DNA from: Atopsyche davidsoni
Lineage: Eukaryota; Arthropoda; Insecta; Trichoptera; Hydrobiosidae
Direction: 5' to 3'
Assembly (NCBI GenBank): GCA_022113835.1
Contig: JAILWY010000009.1
Location: forward strand, 18,452,001-18,516,000
Length of the DNA: 64,000 nt
Shown here: piece after piece, positions 31,384-42,686 of the stretch
How the letters are laid out: every line of letters begins with the position of its first letter
How positions within the stretch are numbered: position 1 is the stretch's first letter
Position numbers and translations under genes: made by a program
Notes under the pieces: generated by a model
What the model saw: the letters and a program-made list of their open reading frames with translations, nothing else
Databases searched by the model: none
What the model was told of the DNA's origin: nothing

Positions 31384-32299
31384 TGCTAGGAGAGTTTCAT
31401 AAAACAATATTTTAACATTAAAATGACGTAAACATTCAAATTATATTTTTTTAAACTAACTTCCAACCAAGTGTGAATTATGTATTTTTTTCATTTAAAT
31501 ACACAACGTAAATGTAACCAATTGTGATAATATAAATACAGGAATGGGCGCAATATGGCAAGAGAATCGGAGCGATCGGAGGCTATGCCAATATGTTGAA
31601 ATAGTATTTTATCTTAGGAAAAACCAGGCCATACTAGTCTGACGTTTCTAACGTGTGATGTTTTCGTGGGATGAACGAATTCACACCTTCGGAATATGCA
31701 AAAATCAGTCGATAAAGAAAAAAGATAACCGATTCTTTGAAAAGCCTACCTAATTTACACGACTTCAATAATTGACCGACAAAAGTAAACGTAATATGGC
31801 TGCGAACCCCGCACAAGGAATTGAAACACGCCAATTTTTTGACTCATCAGTGTTGCCTTTGCCGAAACGATACCTTTAACAACATCGTGGCCTACTTAAA
31901 GACTCTCGCTTCTCCGGATTACTTTACGGCAGAAATTGTCACTGTTTCAAAAACCAAAACGTCAATTCGATGCATATCGACGAAAAGATGATGTGAATTT
32001 CTTCTAATATTGCAGGAAGACTTTTGGGAGTGAAATTTTTGTGACCAAACAAATAAAGTTTTAAAGTTACAACCATATATAGTACATTCCAACGATATTT
32101 TCATAAGGGAGATATGGGTAATGGAGGTCACTTTTTTGTGAATTGAAATAAAAGCAATCTATAGATAAATTATTTATTGATTTAGCCCTATTATAAACTT
32201 TACTTATCTAACAGACAATTGAGATCACCTTTAATCATTTTGGTAGATTCATTTAAAACCTATAATAATTAAAAAAAAAAAAAAAACAAGTATGATCAC

Positions 32300-32700
32300 C
32301 ATTGTCAACATCGGTAGGGAATGATGACAAATGTGTAGGCAATGGTAGTCAGCACATGTCGCACACATAATTGCGGGCCGAGTTCCACCCAGTGCAATCT
32401 CCATGAACCCAAACCCCACAAAAAGTGCGTCGGAACCATATTTCATTATCTCGCCAGAATTCGCCACACACAAGACACCGGTCACCAGGTCTTTTGCATT
32501 ATCGACATTTGTATTCACCTCGAAAGTATTATTAGATTCCTGCAGAATTTGTTTATTTACATTCTGAGGACTCACTTTCTGGGGCTTGCCTTTCACAGCT
32601 TTAGCCTCCTTTTTATTTTATTTTTTTGATCATGGCGTCTTCGTCAAATCGTTGTTTGCGGCTTCTTTCTTTCTTGTCTTGTCTTAAGGACATATTTTCT
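32300..32700 (-). pseudogene. Degenerate BED/hAT-transposase-like N-terminal fragment (tentative)
   Basis: On the minus strand a Lys-rich start (MSLRQDKKERSRKQRFDED) leads, past a stop, into a frame beginning KGKPQKVSPQNVNKQ. That frame continues to KYGSDALFVGFGFMEIALGG and TRPAIMCATC. The last part resembles the KY...YGF...RPxCxxC region that opens domesticated or decayed hAT transposases of the ZBED5/SCAND3 type. There is an in-frame stop, and no His partner for the finger or catalytic domain follows. It is a remnant at best. Confidence 0.3.
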
Positions 32701-33387
32701 TAAGCATCTGGATGAAATTTTGGATTCTTAGCTTGTTTTCGGATGTTAAATGAACCAAGGACGCTACATCATATGGATTTATCCTTCCTGTAAGACGGCT
32801 CTTCATAAAAAAAAGTCGCATTCTCTTCTATATGCTGCTTTGAGTGGTCCAAAAAAGAACACATCCCATTACTACATGCGGTGAGAGACGGTGAGGGCGG
32901 TAGGACAGCATATGAATATGGTTTTCTTACAATGCTCATGGACGGCCAGTGCAATATGACTTGCATGATTATCCAGTATCAATAAAAGTAAAAAAAAAAT
33001 TCAACTGGATATTAATTAACGTTCTAAAATGCTATGGTCATTACATATCACAAGCATAGAAAGAAACACCTAGTAGTTTGAGCCTGACCTTCGGATTTGT
33101 CTACTCCAAAAATTAGATCAGAAGGGCGCAAAATCGTTTTACTTCTATAACTCATTAACGCGTGACGCAAACTAAGTGAGCTGTCGTCAGAGCGCCTTAC
33201 CTGCACAGGTAACGGTCAAAAACATCGCCCTCTCTCGTTTGGCTTCTGTTAAAATGGAGTGACCGCCATTGCATACTGACTCCAATTGCAAACATCTCCC
33301 CTATTAAGATAAACTTTAATAAATATTCTTAATTAAATTGATTTCACTAAACTAAAATCGAGGACATTTGCTAGTCTTTATTAATCA

Positions 33388-33591
33388 ATATTTTAAATAA
33401 AATGTTTTTGTGATTTTTCCACACGTTTAATTATATTGGTGACTGGTTTCGTCAACCTTTCACGTTGACATTATCAAACGAACATTTGATAATGTTAACG
33501 TCATCAATAAAATTTCACATTGTGAAAAATCACAAAAGTGTTTTATTTAAAATGGAATCCTAACAATTCTACTCCTGTCAAAAATATTGAA
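33388..33591 (+). mobile_element. Foldback MITE-like repeat, copy B
   Basis: The left arm attttaaataaaatg...gtgatttttccacacgt...ggtgactggtttcgtcaacc is mirrored, with the inner stem partly eroded, by tcatcaataaaatttcacat...gaaaaatcacaaaagtgttt. It is followed by the family tail aatggaatcc...ctgtcaaaaatattgaat. Confidence 0.8.
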
Positions 33592-34046
33592 TATTTTATT
33601 GATCAATCATAGTTAACATTATAGCCTACTGTTACTGTTAGACCTACAATGATAATTATTTCGTATTATTGCTAATGAACTGTAATAGGACATGTACAAA
33701 ATCTCATTAAATCAAGGGCCCAGCAAATCTCACATATGCTGCTTTTTGAATTTCAGCCTTTTTGGCGAGAAAATTACATAGGACTTCACTGCATAGAAGG
33801 AATTAGAGCTTAATTGCCATGGAACTCTCAGACTGAAATCAAGACCAATGTAAGATTCAGAGACCAGTGCCATGAAAATAGTGGAGTCCTAGGCCTAACA
33901 ACTCTCAGGGCATGTTTGAGGGATATTTTTATACTATTGTAATGCTTACACTACTTCCACTTGATTACTTTGTGCAACAAAATTTTATAGGAGGCCACAA
34001 GTGAATTGGGTCACCGTCTTTTGCATACTGCACGGGCAATTTCACC

Positions 34047-34078
34047 AGGTAGATTTTAGTTTATACTAAAATCTACCT
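34047..34078. repeat. Perfect hairpin in the CCDC124 3' flank
   Basis: A 14-base stem (aggtagattttagt / actaaaatctacct) has a 4-base loop ttat. It lies about 145 bases beyond the CCDC124 stop codon on the minus strand, so it may fall in the 3' UTR of that transcript. It could be an RNA stem-loop or simply a mini inverted repeat. Confidence 0.8.
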
Positions 34079-34222
34079 CAAATCAAAAACACAATATTTT
34101 AAACATAATTATTAAATGTATTGAGTACAGAGACAATAAATCACAGTGATTAATCCTTCTTCTCAGTACGTGCAATGAAATCGCATACCCTCAAGCTAAA
34201 CTGGAAGATCATAATTAAGTCA

Positions 34223-35491
34223 TTAAGAGTTCAACCTTTGGTTCAAAGGGTTTTCTGGAGATTTTTGCCACTCTTTAAATATAATCTGTTTAAGTTGAGT
34301 AAGTCTCAGGCTGGGATTTTCTTGCTTAAGCCTGGACATATTTGCCTCCTCATATGCAGTATAAGCAGCTTTCATTCTTTTTTCCGGATGACGATCAACA
34401 TCATCACTCTTTACACTGTAAAACAATCAAAATATTGAATAATACATATAATAGTATTATATTAATGGTAATTGTGATAATGAAATGAGGGTTTTGGCAG
34501 ACCATGCTATTATAATCTTTAATGAAAGAGAAGCATTTAAAGCTTAACCCTAATGGAAATTTCTGGCTGAAGTCAGGGCCATTATAAAAACCAAAGATTA
34601 GCATTGATGGAGGGAAAAGAAATTCAGGAGCTAATATTTGTGCATGCTTTATGTTATTTAATAGGTGTGTTAAAATAATCCAATCGTAAAATGTTAATTT
34701 TATTTTCATATTACCTCAAAACTGATATAGCTTCATCAATAGTTTGTGCCACTTCACTAGTTGCATTGAATCGGTTTATATTCTCTTCAATAGGCTTTTC
34801 TATATGTGTAATTTCAGTCTGTAAAAGTAAATGTTTTTAGAATATCAGATTCCCATACTAATTCAATAACTTTAATTAATTATTAATTAGTCTAAAGTTC
34901 TTTAAGTGACTACTTTTTACCCTACTAAAATATATAATGTATAAAAAAAACATAACTAAGTATCACTACAATCCAAATCATAAAAATGAAAATATATTAA
35001 AGGACTATTTTAATGTAGACATTACATCTGGTTTTATAGGTCTTGCAATCTGGTTTCGTCTTTCAGTCTCAGCTGTAATCTGTGCTCGCGTTATTTTAGA
35101 TAGAGGTTGTTTTCCTTGGGTTTTTATAGAGTCCATCTCTTTCTGAAGCAGTGCTTTTGCTTCAGCTTTTTTCTCTAATTGTTCTTGTTTTTTGCGTTCT
35201 TGCTCTTCCTATGAATTAGAATGGAATTTTTAAAATATCTTATTTTAAATGATATACAATATCTAGTCAATATTAATCACAATAATATTTATAAAAATAT
35301 CATGTTAATATAAATTAAAAAATAATTTATACTTGTTTCTGCTGCTTTTTAAGTGTCTGTTTGTTGTCATCACGCCATTCTTCATCTTCTTTATTTTTTT
35401 TTTTAATAGCCTCTTGATTACTCTTTGCTTCCGCTTTACGAGCTTTCGCGACAACTGCTTTACTGTTTTCACCAACAAATTTCTTTGGCAT
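34223..35491 (-). CDS. CCDC124: CCDC124 (Lso2-family ribosome-binding coiled-coil protein)
   Basis: Four minus-strand exons: 35491-35333, 35208-35026, 34818-34715 and 34415-34223. The phases agree and give 212 residues (human CCDC124 has 223). The N-terminus MPKKFVGENSKAVVAKARKA is the family signature. A long Lys/Glu-rich helix follows (KKNKEDEEWRDDNKQTLKKQ onward), then ITRAQI, PIEENINR and the conserved C-terminal domain RHPEKRMKAAYTAYEE, SLRLTQLKQIIFKEWQKSP. CCDC124 and yeast Lso2 bind the ribosome, including hibernating 80S particles, through the basic N-terminal helix; the human protein is also reported at the midbody. The gene looks complete, with an AT-rich spacer of about 1.8 kb separating it from MIC19. 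Confidence 0.95.
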
Positions 35492-36439
35492 CTTAAACAA
35501 AATGTAAACAACTAGTAAGATTTATAATAACACAGTAGCGAAGTCAAAAATATGAGTAGTAAAAATAATAAAGGTATTGAACACATTTAAAATCGGTAAA
35601 ATGAAGTCTATCGAAAAATGCTTTTGAATATTACGTACATTTATAAATTTCTCCCAAATCTTTTCGTAGGTTACAAATATATCATATCACTAAAACAAAA
35701 TAATTATCATACTCTATACTTAGTGATATATTTAAAAAAATAAAATCGAAAATGCAACAAATACCCCTAAAGCTGTCAAACGTCAATGAAAATATGAAAA
35801 TGTTCCCTACAACTAATTTGACTATGATATACCACAGACAATACATGTAGATCCAAAGATTTTATTTTTCGCTGCCAGATACTACAATTTAATGAATAGT
35901 AGTATCGTATTTAGAGTTTATGATTATATGAAACCTTCGCAGAGCCAAACACCTGTTATTTGATTTACTCAAGTTTGGTTGACCAGATTTATGCGTGTGA
36001 AAATTTATTATCAATCAGACAACAGCATTTCAAGACCACTACTATAGTGTTTGCACTTTTTTATATTTTCTTTAATAAAAAGGTTGATGTTAAGTTCCAG
36101 TAATTTTGCAAATATTTTGTATCCAGTGGATTTAATTACTTAAGCCATGTACAGTTTAATGATGTAGGTACTTGTTAGGTAACAACCCCTACACCTTCAA
36201 TAACATTTAAAATGTTATATTTTAACCAATCAGAAATTCTGGCAAACAATAATAAGACTTACCAGATCAGAGCAAATTAAAATAATCTCTTCAACATATA
36301 GTCGCATTTATGGTTTGATTTTATATATGTTTATTTTGTGAATTGAACGTCAATCAAATGCGTATTTATTACCTATACAGGTTTATTAATATTAATATGA
36401 TTAAGTACGTTTTTTCACACATTGAAACGATTAAAGAAA

Positions 36440-36500
36440 CTCTCAGAAAAATATCGTGACTTGCGTGGGATTTGAACCTACCTCCCCACGTTTTAAATTG
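36440..36500 (-). repeat. tRNA-derived SINE-like B box (tentative)
   Basis: The reverse complement reads ggaggtaggttcaaatccca, a good match to the polymerase III B box (GGTTCAAATCC) with the usual CCCACG-type context. A weak A-box-like word lies upstream on the same strand. It is more likely a SINE remnant than a tRNA gene, since no cloverleaf can be folded. Confidence 0.45.
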
Positions 36501-36539
36501 GTTCATATGTAGAATATGATTGTTAAAAATTCTCGCTAA

Positions 36540-36615
36540 GTGGAAGTGGCTCGCTAGCATAGTTGGTAAATGAACCGGCCATGTAAGCCGTGGGTTTAGT
36601 CACAGTGTTTGTGTA
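36540..36615 (+). repeat. tRNA-derived SINE-like head (tentative)
   Basis: The word tagcatagttggtaaatgaa fits the A-box consensus, and ccgtgggtttagtcac about 30 bases later resembles a decayed B box. Together they look like a tRNA-derived SINE head on the plus strand, back to back with the minus-strand B box at 36440-36500. Confidence 0.45.
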
Positions 36616-36847
36616 AATATTTTTAAACTTCAAAGACACAATTCAACTGATTTATTGGTTTTGTTCATAACTAACATGATGTGTGAACCTTTTACTTTCT
36701 TTTTAATATAGGGGTAAAGAGCTTCAGGCCCATTGTGATCAGATCAATGGCTGGTGCCAAGAAAACAATAGAATCCACGAACGTCCAAACCTCAGAGCGT
36801 CCTTAATATGCTCACATTATTTTCACAATTTTTTTCTATGCTTCCAA

Positions 36848-36879
36848 GTATGATAGGACACATGTGTGTCCTATCATAC
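36848..36879. repeat. Perfect 15-base palindrome arms with 2-base centre
   Basis: The arms gtatgataggacaca and tgtgtcctatcatac flank tg. It lies just left of a diverged foldback-family arm and may be the loop end of that element. Confidence 0.85.
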
Positions 36880-36884
36880 ATATT

Positions 36885-37003
36885 TTCTCAACAATTTCTG
36901 TTTGAAAATTCCAGCACAGAAAGTTGGCGAAACTAATCACACAAAACAAAATTAAAATTAGGAAAATGACTAAAAATGTATATTTTCTTAAAATAAAATA
37001 ACT
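36885..37003. mobile_element. Foldback MITE-like repeat, diverged partial copy
   Basis: Matches the inner right arm of the family: gtttgaaaattccagcacag, then aaagttggcgaaactaatca and acaaaa...aaaatgactaaa...ttttcttaaaataa. No left arm is visible. Confidence 0.6.
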
Positions 37004-37256
37004 AGGCCAGAACCTGGACATAGGTGAAAGCCTACAAGCATCATCAACTATTTTTATTTAACATTTTTATAAACAAACTATTTGGAACTTTAAATTTTTC
37101 TTTATTAACCAAATATTTACATCATTACAGCACCAGCTAATTTTCAAATAATAATAAATTTGATTTTAAATAGGAGATAACATATTGTAGTATGAACATG
37201 AAATTAGGCAAACAATTCATTAATAAATATTTTATGCTAAGTTTAAGACTGTTACA

Positions 37257-39270
37257 TTATGCCCCAGAGGCCATAACATTAGTACGGGAACTGGTAACAC
37301 AATCATTGAAGTCATGAACATATTTAGCACACAATAATGTTTTTGTGCTATTCTCTTGATAACATTTTATAACCTGAAACAGAAGAGCCTAGTTGATTTA
37401 AAATATTTTTAAAAGCCTGCAATTCAGTGTCAAAAAAACAGAATATTATGAGGCACAGTGAGATATAATACCAAAAAATATACAGTAATCAATATTTTTG
37501 ATAGTCATGGTCACCAATAAAATTTAGCATGTGGAAAAATCACAAAAGTATTTTATTTAAAATATTAAGAAATATAAAACCAATATCTGGAGTTTTACAA
37601 CGTAAACAATGATTCATATTCAGTGACTTAAGTATAAAATACTATAAATTAGTTGCCAACACAGAGTCAACTACTGTTATATTTCATAAATTTAAAGACA
37701 TTTTGCAAGCTCCATTAGTGTTAACAATTTATATGTATTTATATATATTTAAGGAGACGCATCAACCAAAAAAAACTTTACAAAATAACCATATTACATT
37801 ACTATACTAACCAATTTACCAATATTTTCAGTATGACGCAAAAGGTAGATTCATAAGACCATTATGAAGATTACATCATAAACATAGTTAGTAATACAGT
37901 CATTTAATGTTGCACGGCATGGTAGATAAAAGCAAATTGTCTTCAGACTAAAAAAGAAGTCATTTTAAAGGGAACTAATTTAAAAAACCAAGGATAGAAG
38001 GAATAATTTATGTAAACCACACAGACCAAACTCATGTGTACAATCAACTTCTCTTTACACATTTCCCTGATTGAAAGTATCAATATTTAAATGGTATAAA
38101 TAAAACGGCAGATACTGTTCCAAATATCTGGAATACTAATTTATACCTAGTTCATAAATATATTAAACATTTACTTAGAAATCATCATTAATTACCCTAT
38201 AAAAATATCCTTTATTCTTCATACTCTTGTAAGTTGGGGGAAATATTATGGTGAAATAAAACATTTTAAATATAACAAAACATTTGCCGTTGAAAGAATT
38301 CTATAAAAGATTGTGTTGAAACATAAAAATGAAGTTTTATTATTATTTTAATTCAACACTTTCAATTTAAGCATTTTATAATGATATACAGCTATAATGC
38401 AAATGGTAATTCTATCTAACTAATTTAGTCTGCCGATGATGTACAAATTTAAGTGACGTGCAGTAAAAAATATACCTGATTAATAAAATAACATATGAAA
38501 TATCAAATCCGCCTTTTAAGTCAATTTCATAAGGAAAACAACTGAGAAAAAACCTAAAAATACATTTTTATATTATTATAACGAGTTTCGTGTTTATTGT
38601 TTCAACGTTTCAGGTCCCAGTAGTGGGGACATTTAAGGAACATTAAGGACGAAACACGGCATAACACCCAAGAACCGATTATTTTACATATCTGCATCCA
38701 TTGTAATGTCACAAATATGTAAATGAATTATCACTAATAATTATTAACTTCTACAGAGTCACAACGACTCCAATCAAACTATTGACTATTTAACTTTTAA
38801 TATTAGTAGATAATCATTACCTGAGCTTTTTGATCCTGGCACGGAGGTAATTTTCCATCTGTGCAAGCGGTTGAAGGGCGAGCAAACATAGCTCCAGTGT
38901 CTTCGATTGCTTTATTGTACTCTTCTTCTATAGTTTTGTTCATGCAATCGTGAGCCTTTCTCAATTCTTCTATTCGTTTTTTCCAATATTCATCGGTTTT
39001 TGGAGCATCATATATCGTCGGTGTACTCGGTTTACATAACTGTTGCTGAAATGAAAAAATATATTTTGAAAATAAAATAATTTCATATTGAAAGCATGGC
39101 ATGTCAATACAGAGTAAATTATGACATTATGTAATATAAAACAGAATACAAACATTGACAGCCAGAACACCAGATTCTGGGTTAGTCATTCGTTTCAAAG
39201 CTGCTTCTGAGACCTGAATAGGTGACTCATTTTTAACGTTTAATGACCTAGTACTTTGATTTCCACCCAT
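37257..39270 (-). CDS. CHCHD3: MICOS subunit MIC19/MIC25 (CHCHD3/6)
   Basis: Three minus-strand exons: 39270-39154, 39045-38821 and 37373-37257, all in phase 0, giving 153 residues. The start MGGNQSTRS is a good N-myristoylation site, as in MIC19. The middle (PKTDEYWKKRIEELRKAHDC) is the short helical region. The C-terminal CHCH domain is split by the last intron: CQDQKAQ in exon 2, then VIKC. It gives a twin CX9C pattern (C-x9-C at PPCQDQKAQVIKC and C-x9-C at LLCAKYVHDFNDC). Proteins of this family are oxidised by Mia40/CHCHD4 in the intermembrane space and hold cristae junctions through MIC60. It is shorter than human MIC19 (227 residues) because the long coiled coil is reduced. Its start faces ASPH across about 700 bases. 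Confidence 0.9.
37509..37568 (+). mobile_element. Foldback MITE-like repeat, partial copy in MIC19 intron 2
   Basis: Only the outer right arm remains: ggtcaccaataaaatttagc, atgtggaaaaatcacaaaag, tattttatttaaaatatt. Confidence 0.75.
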
Positions 39271-39974
39271 CTTAAAGAAATTTGAACTTTTTGATTTTAA
39301 TTTGAAAAGGACATTTTTTCGACTAACGAAAATGTCCAAGCGCCGAATACCGAAATCTAGTGCCTAGAATCAGCCGGTCTATGGTGTTCCATAGACCGAG
39401 TATATCGTGAGCTATATTTGGTTGGTACCACTGCGCTGTATTTGATAATAAAACTTCGTTTGTTTTTATTTCAGAAAGTATACATTCTTAAAATAAAGAA
39501 AGCTTTTAACTGATGACAAGGTCCAGATATAAATTAATAAATATTTTAGGCGGACTCGCCAAAGTTTATGACATAACTATACCTCCAGTTGGATAATTCT
39601 CTTAAGTTTCAAATACGCAATAAACACTGTGCTTTGGTTATATATTGATAAATAATATTGAAGTATTTTTGATAAGTCGCGTGAAACCAATAGCTAGTTT
39701 TGATATTAGTTGGAGAGCAGGCGTCGAGATGCGTGACGTCACGAGCGCGCACTCGCAGGCTCTGGGTTGGTCACCCTGGGCTGGCAATTTTCTTGTTTTT
39801 ATTTTTAGCACCGGGAATAATACTTTTCAAAATCACGTTTTTCTCTACGATAGTAGTTTTGTGGTTTTGAATTTTAAATTAATGTAATTATATATTTTTT
39901 ATATCAATCATCTGATCATATCCACTTACTTTATTTGTGTTTGATATAGTTTTTTCTGTGATTAGCTAAAGATC
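39271..39974. promoter_or_regulatory. Divergent region between MIC19 (-) and ASPH (+)
   Basis: The 704 bases between the two start codons should carry both promoters. A small CpG-richer island (about 39715-39785, around gtcgagatgcgtgacgtcac) includes a perfect CRE-like palindrome TGACGTCA near 39735. No TATA box was assigned. Confidence 0.45.
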
Positions 39975-42634
39975 ATGTCTGGAGATGTGCAGCCAAGAAA
40001 ACGCAAAGATAAGAGGAGAAAAAAAGGTATATAATTTATTTAAAAAAATTAACAGCTAAAACAATTTAATACTTAATACTGTGATATTTCAAGATATGTT
40101 TTACAAATATTGCAAGTATATTTTCACTAGTCATTTCACGTGTCACCGCGAATTTCTTCTTAGATTACTGTCAATTTTTGCTTGGTACATTATTTATTAT
40201 TTTCTCTTTATCCAATAGATTAACACTTTTTTAAATTGGTTCATAATGTATTTGAGATATTCTAACCTCATTTTCGCGAATTTGGCACCCTCTATCTGAG
40301 GTATTTTTAGATACCTCATTTTAAGGAACAAGAAGATTATGCTTTGTTTGGTAGACTTTGTGCTAATTCGCAAATATTGTCGTATTGCTTTTTGAAATTA
40401 AAAAATATTTGGTCTCAGTTAATAATTATAAAATTATAATTCTATTTTAAGGTACGCGGGTGCTAATTTTGTATAGCCCTGACATTCTATAAAAATAACT
40501 TTTAAAAAACAGCAGGACAAATATTAACATTACTGAATAACTTATCACTACGTCCTATTTGAAAACCTCACAACTTATGGTTATTGAAATTCATGGAAAT
40601 ATATCTGCTAAAATTATCATTTATGCTGACTAAAAATATTTATCTTAAGGGTTATCAAAATTAAACACTTATCTAATTTAATGTACAAAAATGAAACCTC
40701 TCGGTTACCTTAAGACATTAATGTGAAAGTAAGATAGTTTTACTGAATGTAACTATATGGTTATAAGATTTTAATAAATCTAACAGATGCTTCAAGCAGT
40801 GACCGAGCTAAAGCTGAAGCTGAATTTATAGCTCGCAAATTAAGTGTTGCAGGTATATGACTTCAAGAATGCATGCCATTTTACTTTACTTACCTGTTTG
40901 GAGAACTTTTGATAAATCAATTGTCATATTGTGATATATGTACTTGTTGTTTTTTGGATATTTGTAATGAAATTCATATTATTTTGGTACTTCCTTGCCT
41001 ACCCTGAACAACTTACTTATGATATCCAATAGTTTGCCTGTAAATTGCAGCATTTTTTTTATTTCACTTCCCGTTACTGAATTTCAACATTGAATTTATT
41101 TAAATAAAATAAAAAAAATATATATATATATATATATATATCAATATCAGTATTATATTCAATGGGCATATGCTAAATCAATGTTCTTGGCATGCATCAA
41201 AATATTTTTATATCGATATGTAGAACATACCGTTATTATTGTTTTAAAGCATAGGCTCCCAACCTTTTATTGACCACCGCCCCATGACAAAAAAAAAATT
41301 CCAACGCCCCCTTTGACATAACAGTTATAATTGTACCAATTTTTTTTCCATATAAAAATACCATAGAGGTATTTCATAACGCCCCGCATTTTCCCTTGGA
41401 CCCGCCCCCGTTGGGAGCCTATGTTTTAAACAAATGATTTAATAATTTCAGATGATTCAGATGAGGGTATCAGCGTCCCTACAGTGAAGACCAGCTCCTC
41501 GCATAGTTCCTCCCAGCTTGGAGAGGAGGACTCCATCATCCATGTGGACCACGACCACGGCACAGGCGGCCACTGGTGTGCCAAAATCATCTTCTTTATT
41601 CTCCTGGCTGTTTTAGTTGGACTTATTGGATTGATATTGCTCGAAAATAGAGGCCTTACTGACTGTTAGTATAGTATATTGTTTATATTTTGATCTTTAT
41701 TCCCTACCAAGAAAATAATTACTTATTTTTTTAGTTACTGGACTAATCAAATTTTACATGCTCCAGGCTTCCTTTTGCATAATGTTATTATATATTATTG
41801 TGGTACTAAGATGCTTCCAGTTTCTATTTATCACAAATGACATAACGGCCTGTTTCAGTGGACACCCCCGTTGCAGAATCTAGATACGCTCAGGTATTCG
41901 ATGGATGGGTGGATGAGGGACCGGTACATGATGACCACCATGATGAACACACATTAGACCTTAATCATGAGGTAAACAATTAATTTGAATTTATTTTTAC
42001 ACAAACAACCTGATGAGGAACTCAAAATAGGAAAATTTTCATCCCGTATTTAATTTCTTCTGTACATATATGTTTTTGTTATTATTATTTCCCAATTATC
42101 AAATGAACTTCAGCTTTTAAAAAATTGTGTCATAAAATATTTTAACAATTAAATTATAATTTAAGTTATTTTTATTTTACTGCTATAAGAAAATTTTGAG
42201 TTCAGGTTAAATTTTAACCTATGTATCAGGATGATGAGCATGATGATCATGATGATGATGATGATAATGATGATGATGACCACAATGACGACGATGATGA
42301 AATAGAAGATATTGAAGAGGAACATGATGATGAAGATGAACACAGTGATGATGACCATGGTGACGATGATGATGATGATGATGAAGATGAAGATGAAGAT
42401 GATGATGAAAATGAGGATCAAAGTGATGAGGAAGTGGATCAAAATGATGATGATGATAATGTAAACTCTGATGGTTCTGATGAAGCTGATGGTGAAGATG
42501 ACGACGATGACAATGATGGTGATGACGACAATGCTGATAGCAATGAAAATAATTTAGATGATGATGATGACAAGGAGATTGACTACAATGGAGATGGTAA
42601 AGATGAGGATGGTGATGATGATGATGATGATGAC

Positions 42635-42686
<52 letters not shown>

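Larger units (their letters stand above)
31384..34222. other. Spacer between ZNF706 and CCDC124
   Basis: The first few hundred bases upstream of the ZNF706 start should contain its promoter. The remainder holds a broken zinc-finger/transposase-like remnant (32300-32700, minus), foldback MITE copy B (33388-33591), a CpG-richer patch at 33110-33290, and a perfect 14-base hairpin (34047-34078). No intact gene was recognised. Confidence 0.5.
35492..37256. other. Spacer between CCDC124 promoter and MIC19 3' end
   Basis: AT-rich. It contains two tRNA-like boxes (about 36440-36500 minus, 36540-36615 plus), a perfect 15-base palindrome (36848-36879) and a diverged right arm of the foldback family (36885-37003). 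A short exon-like plus-strand block near 36713-36810 follows an acceptor-like ttaatatag but shows no recognisable protein. Confidence 0.45.

Noticed and set aside
36540..36615. A functional tRNA gene
   Set aside because: A- and B-box-like words exist, but no cloverleaf with paired acceptor and anticodon stems can be drawn. A SINE remnant is more likely.
36713..36810. Exon-like plus-strand block after an acceptor-like ttaatatag
   Set aside because: Short frames of about 30 codons are open, but no protein family is recognisable, no partner exon or clear donor follows, and it lies among SINE and foldback remnants.
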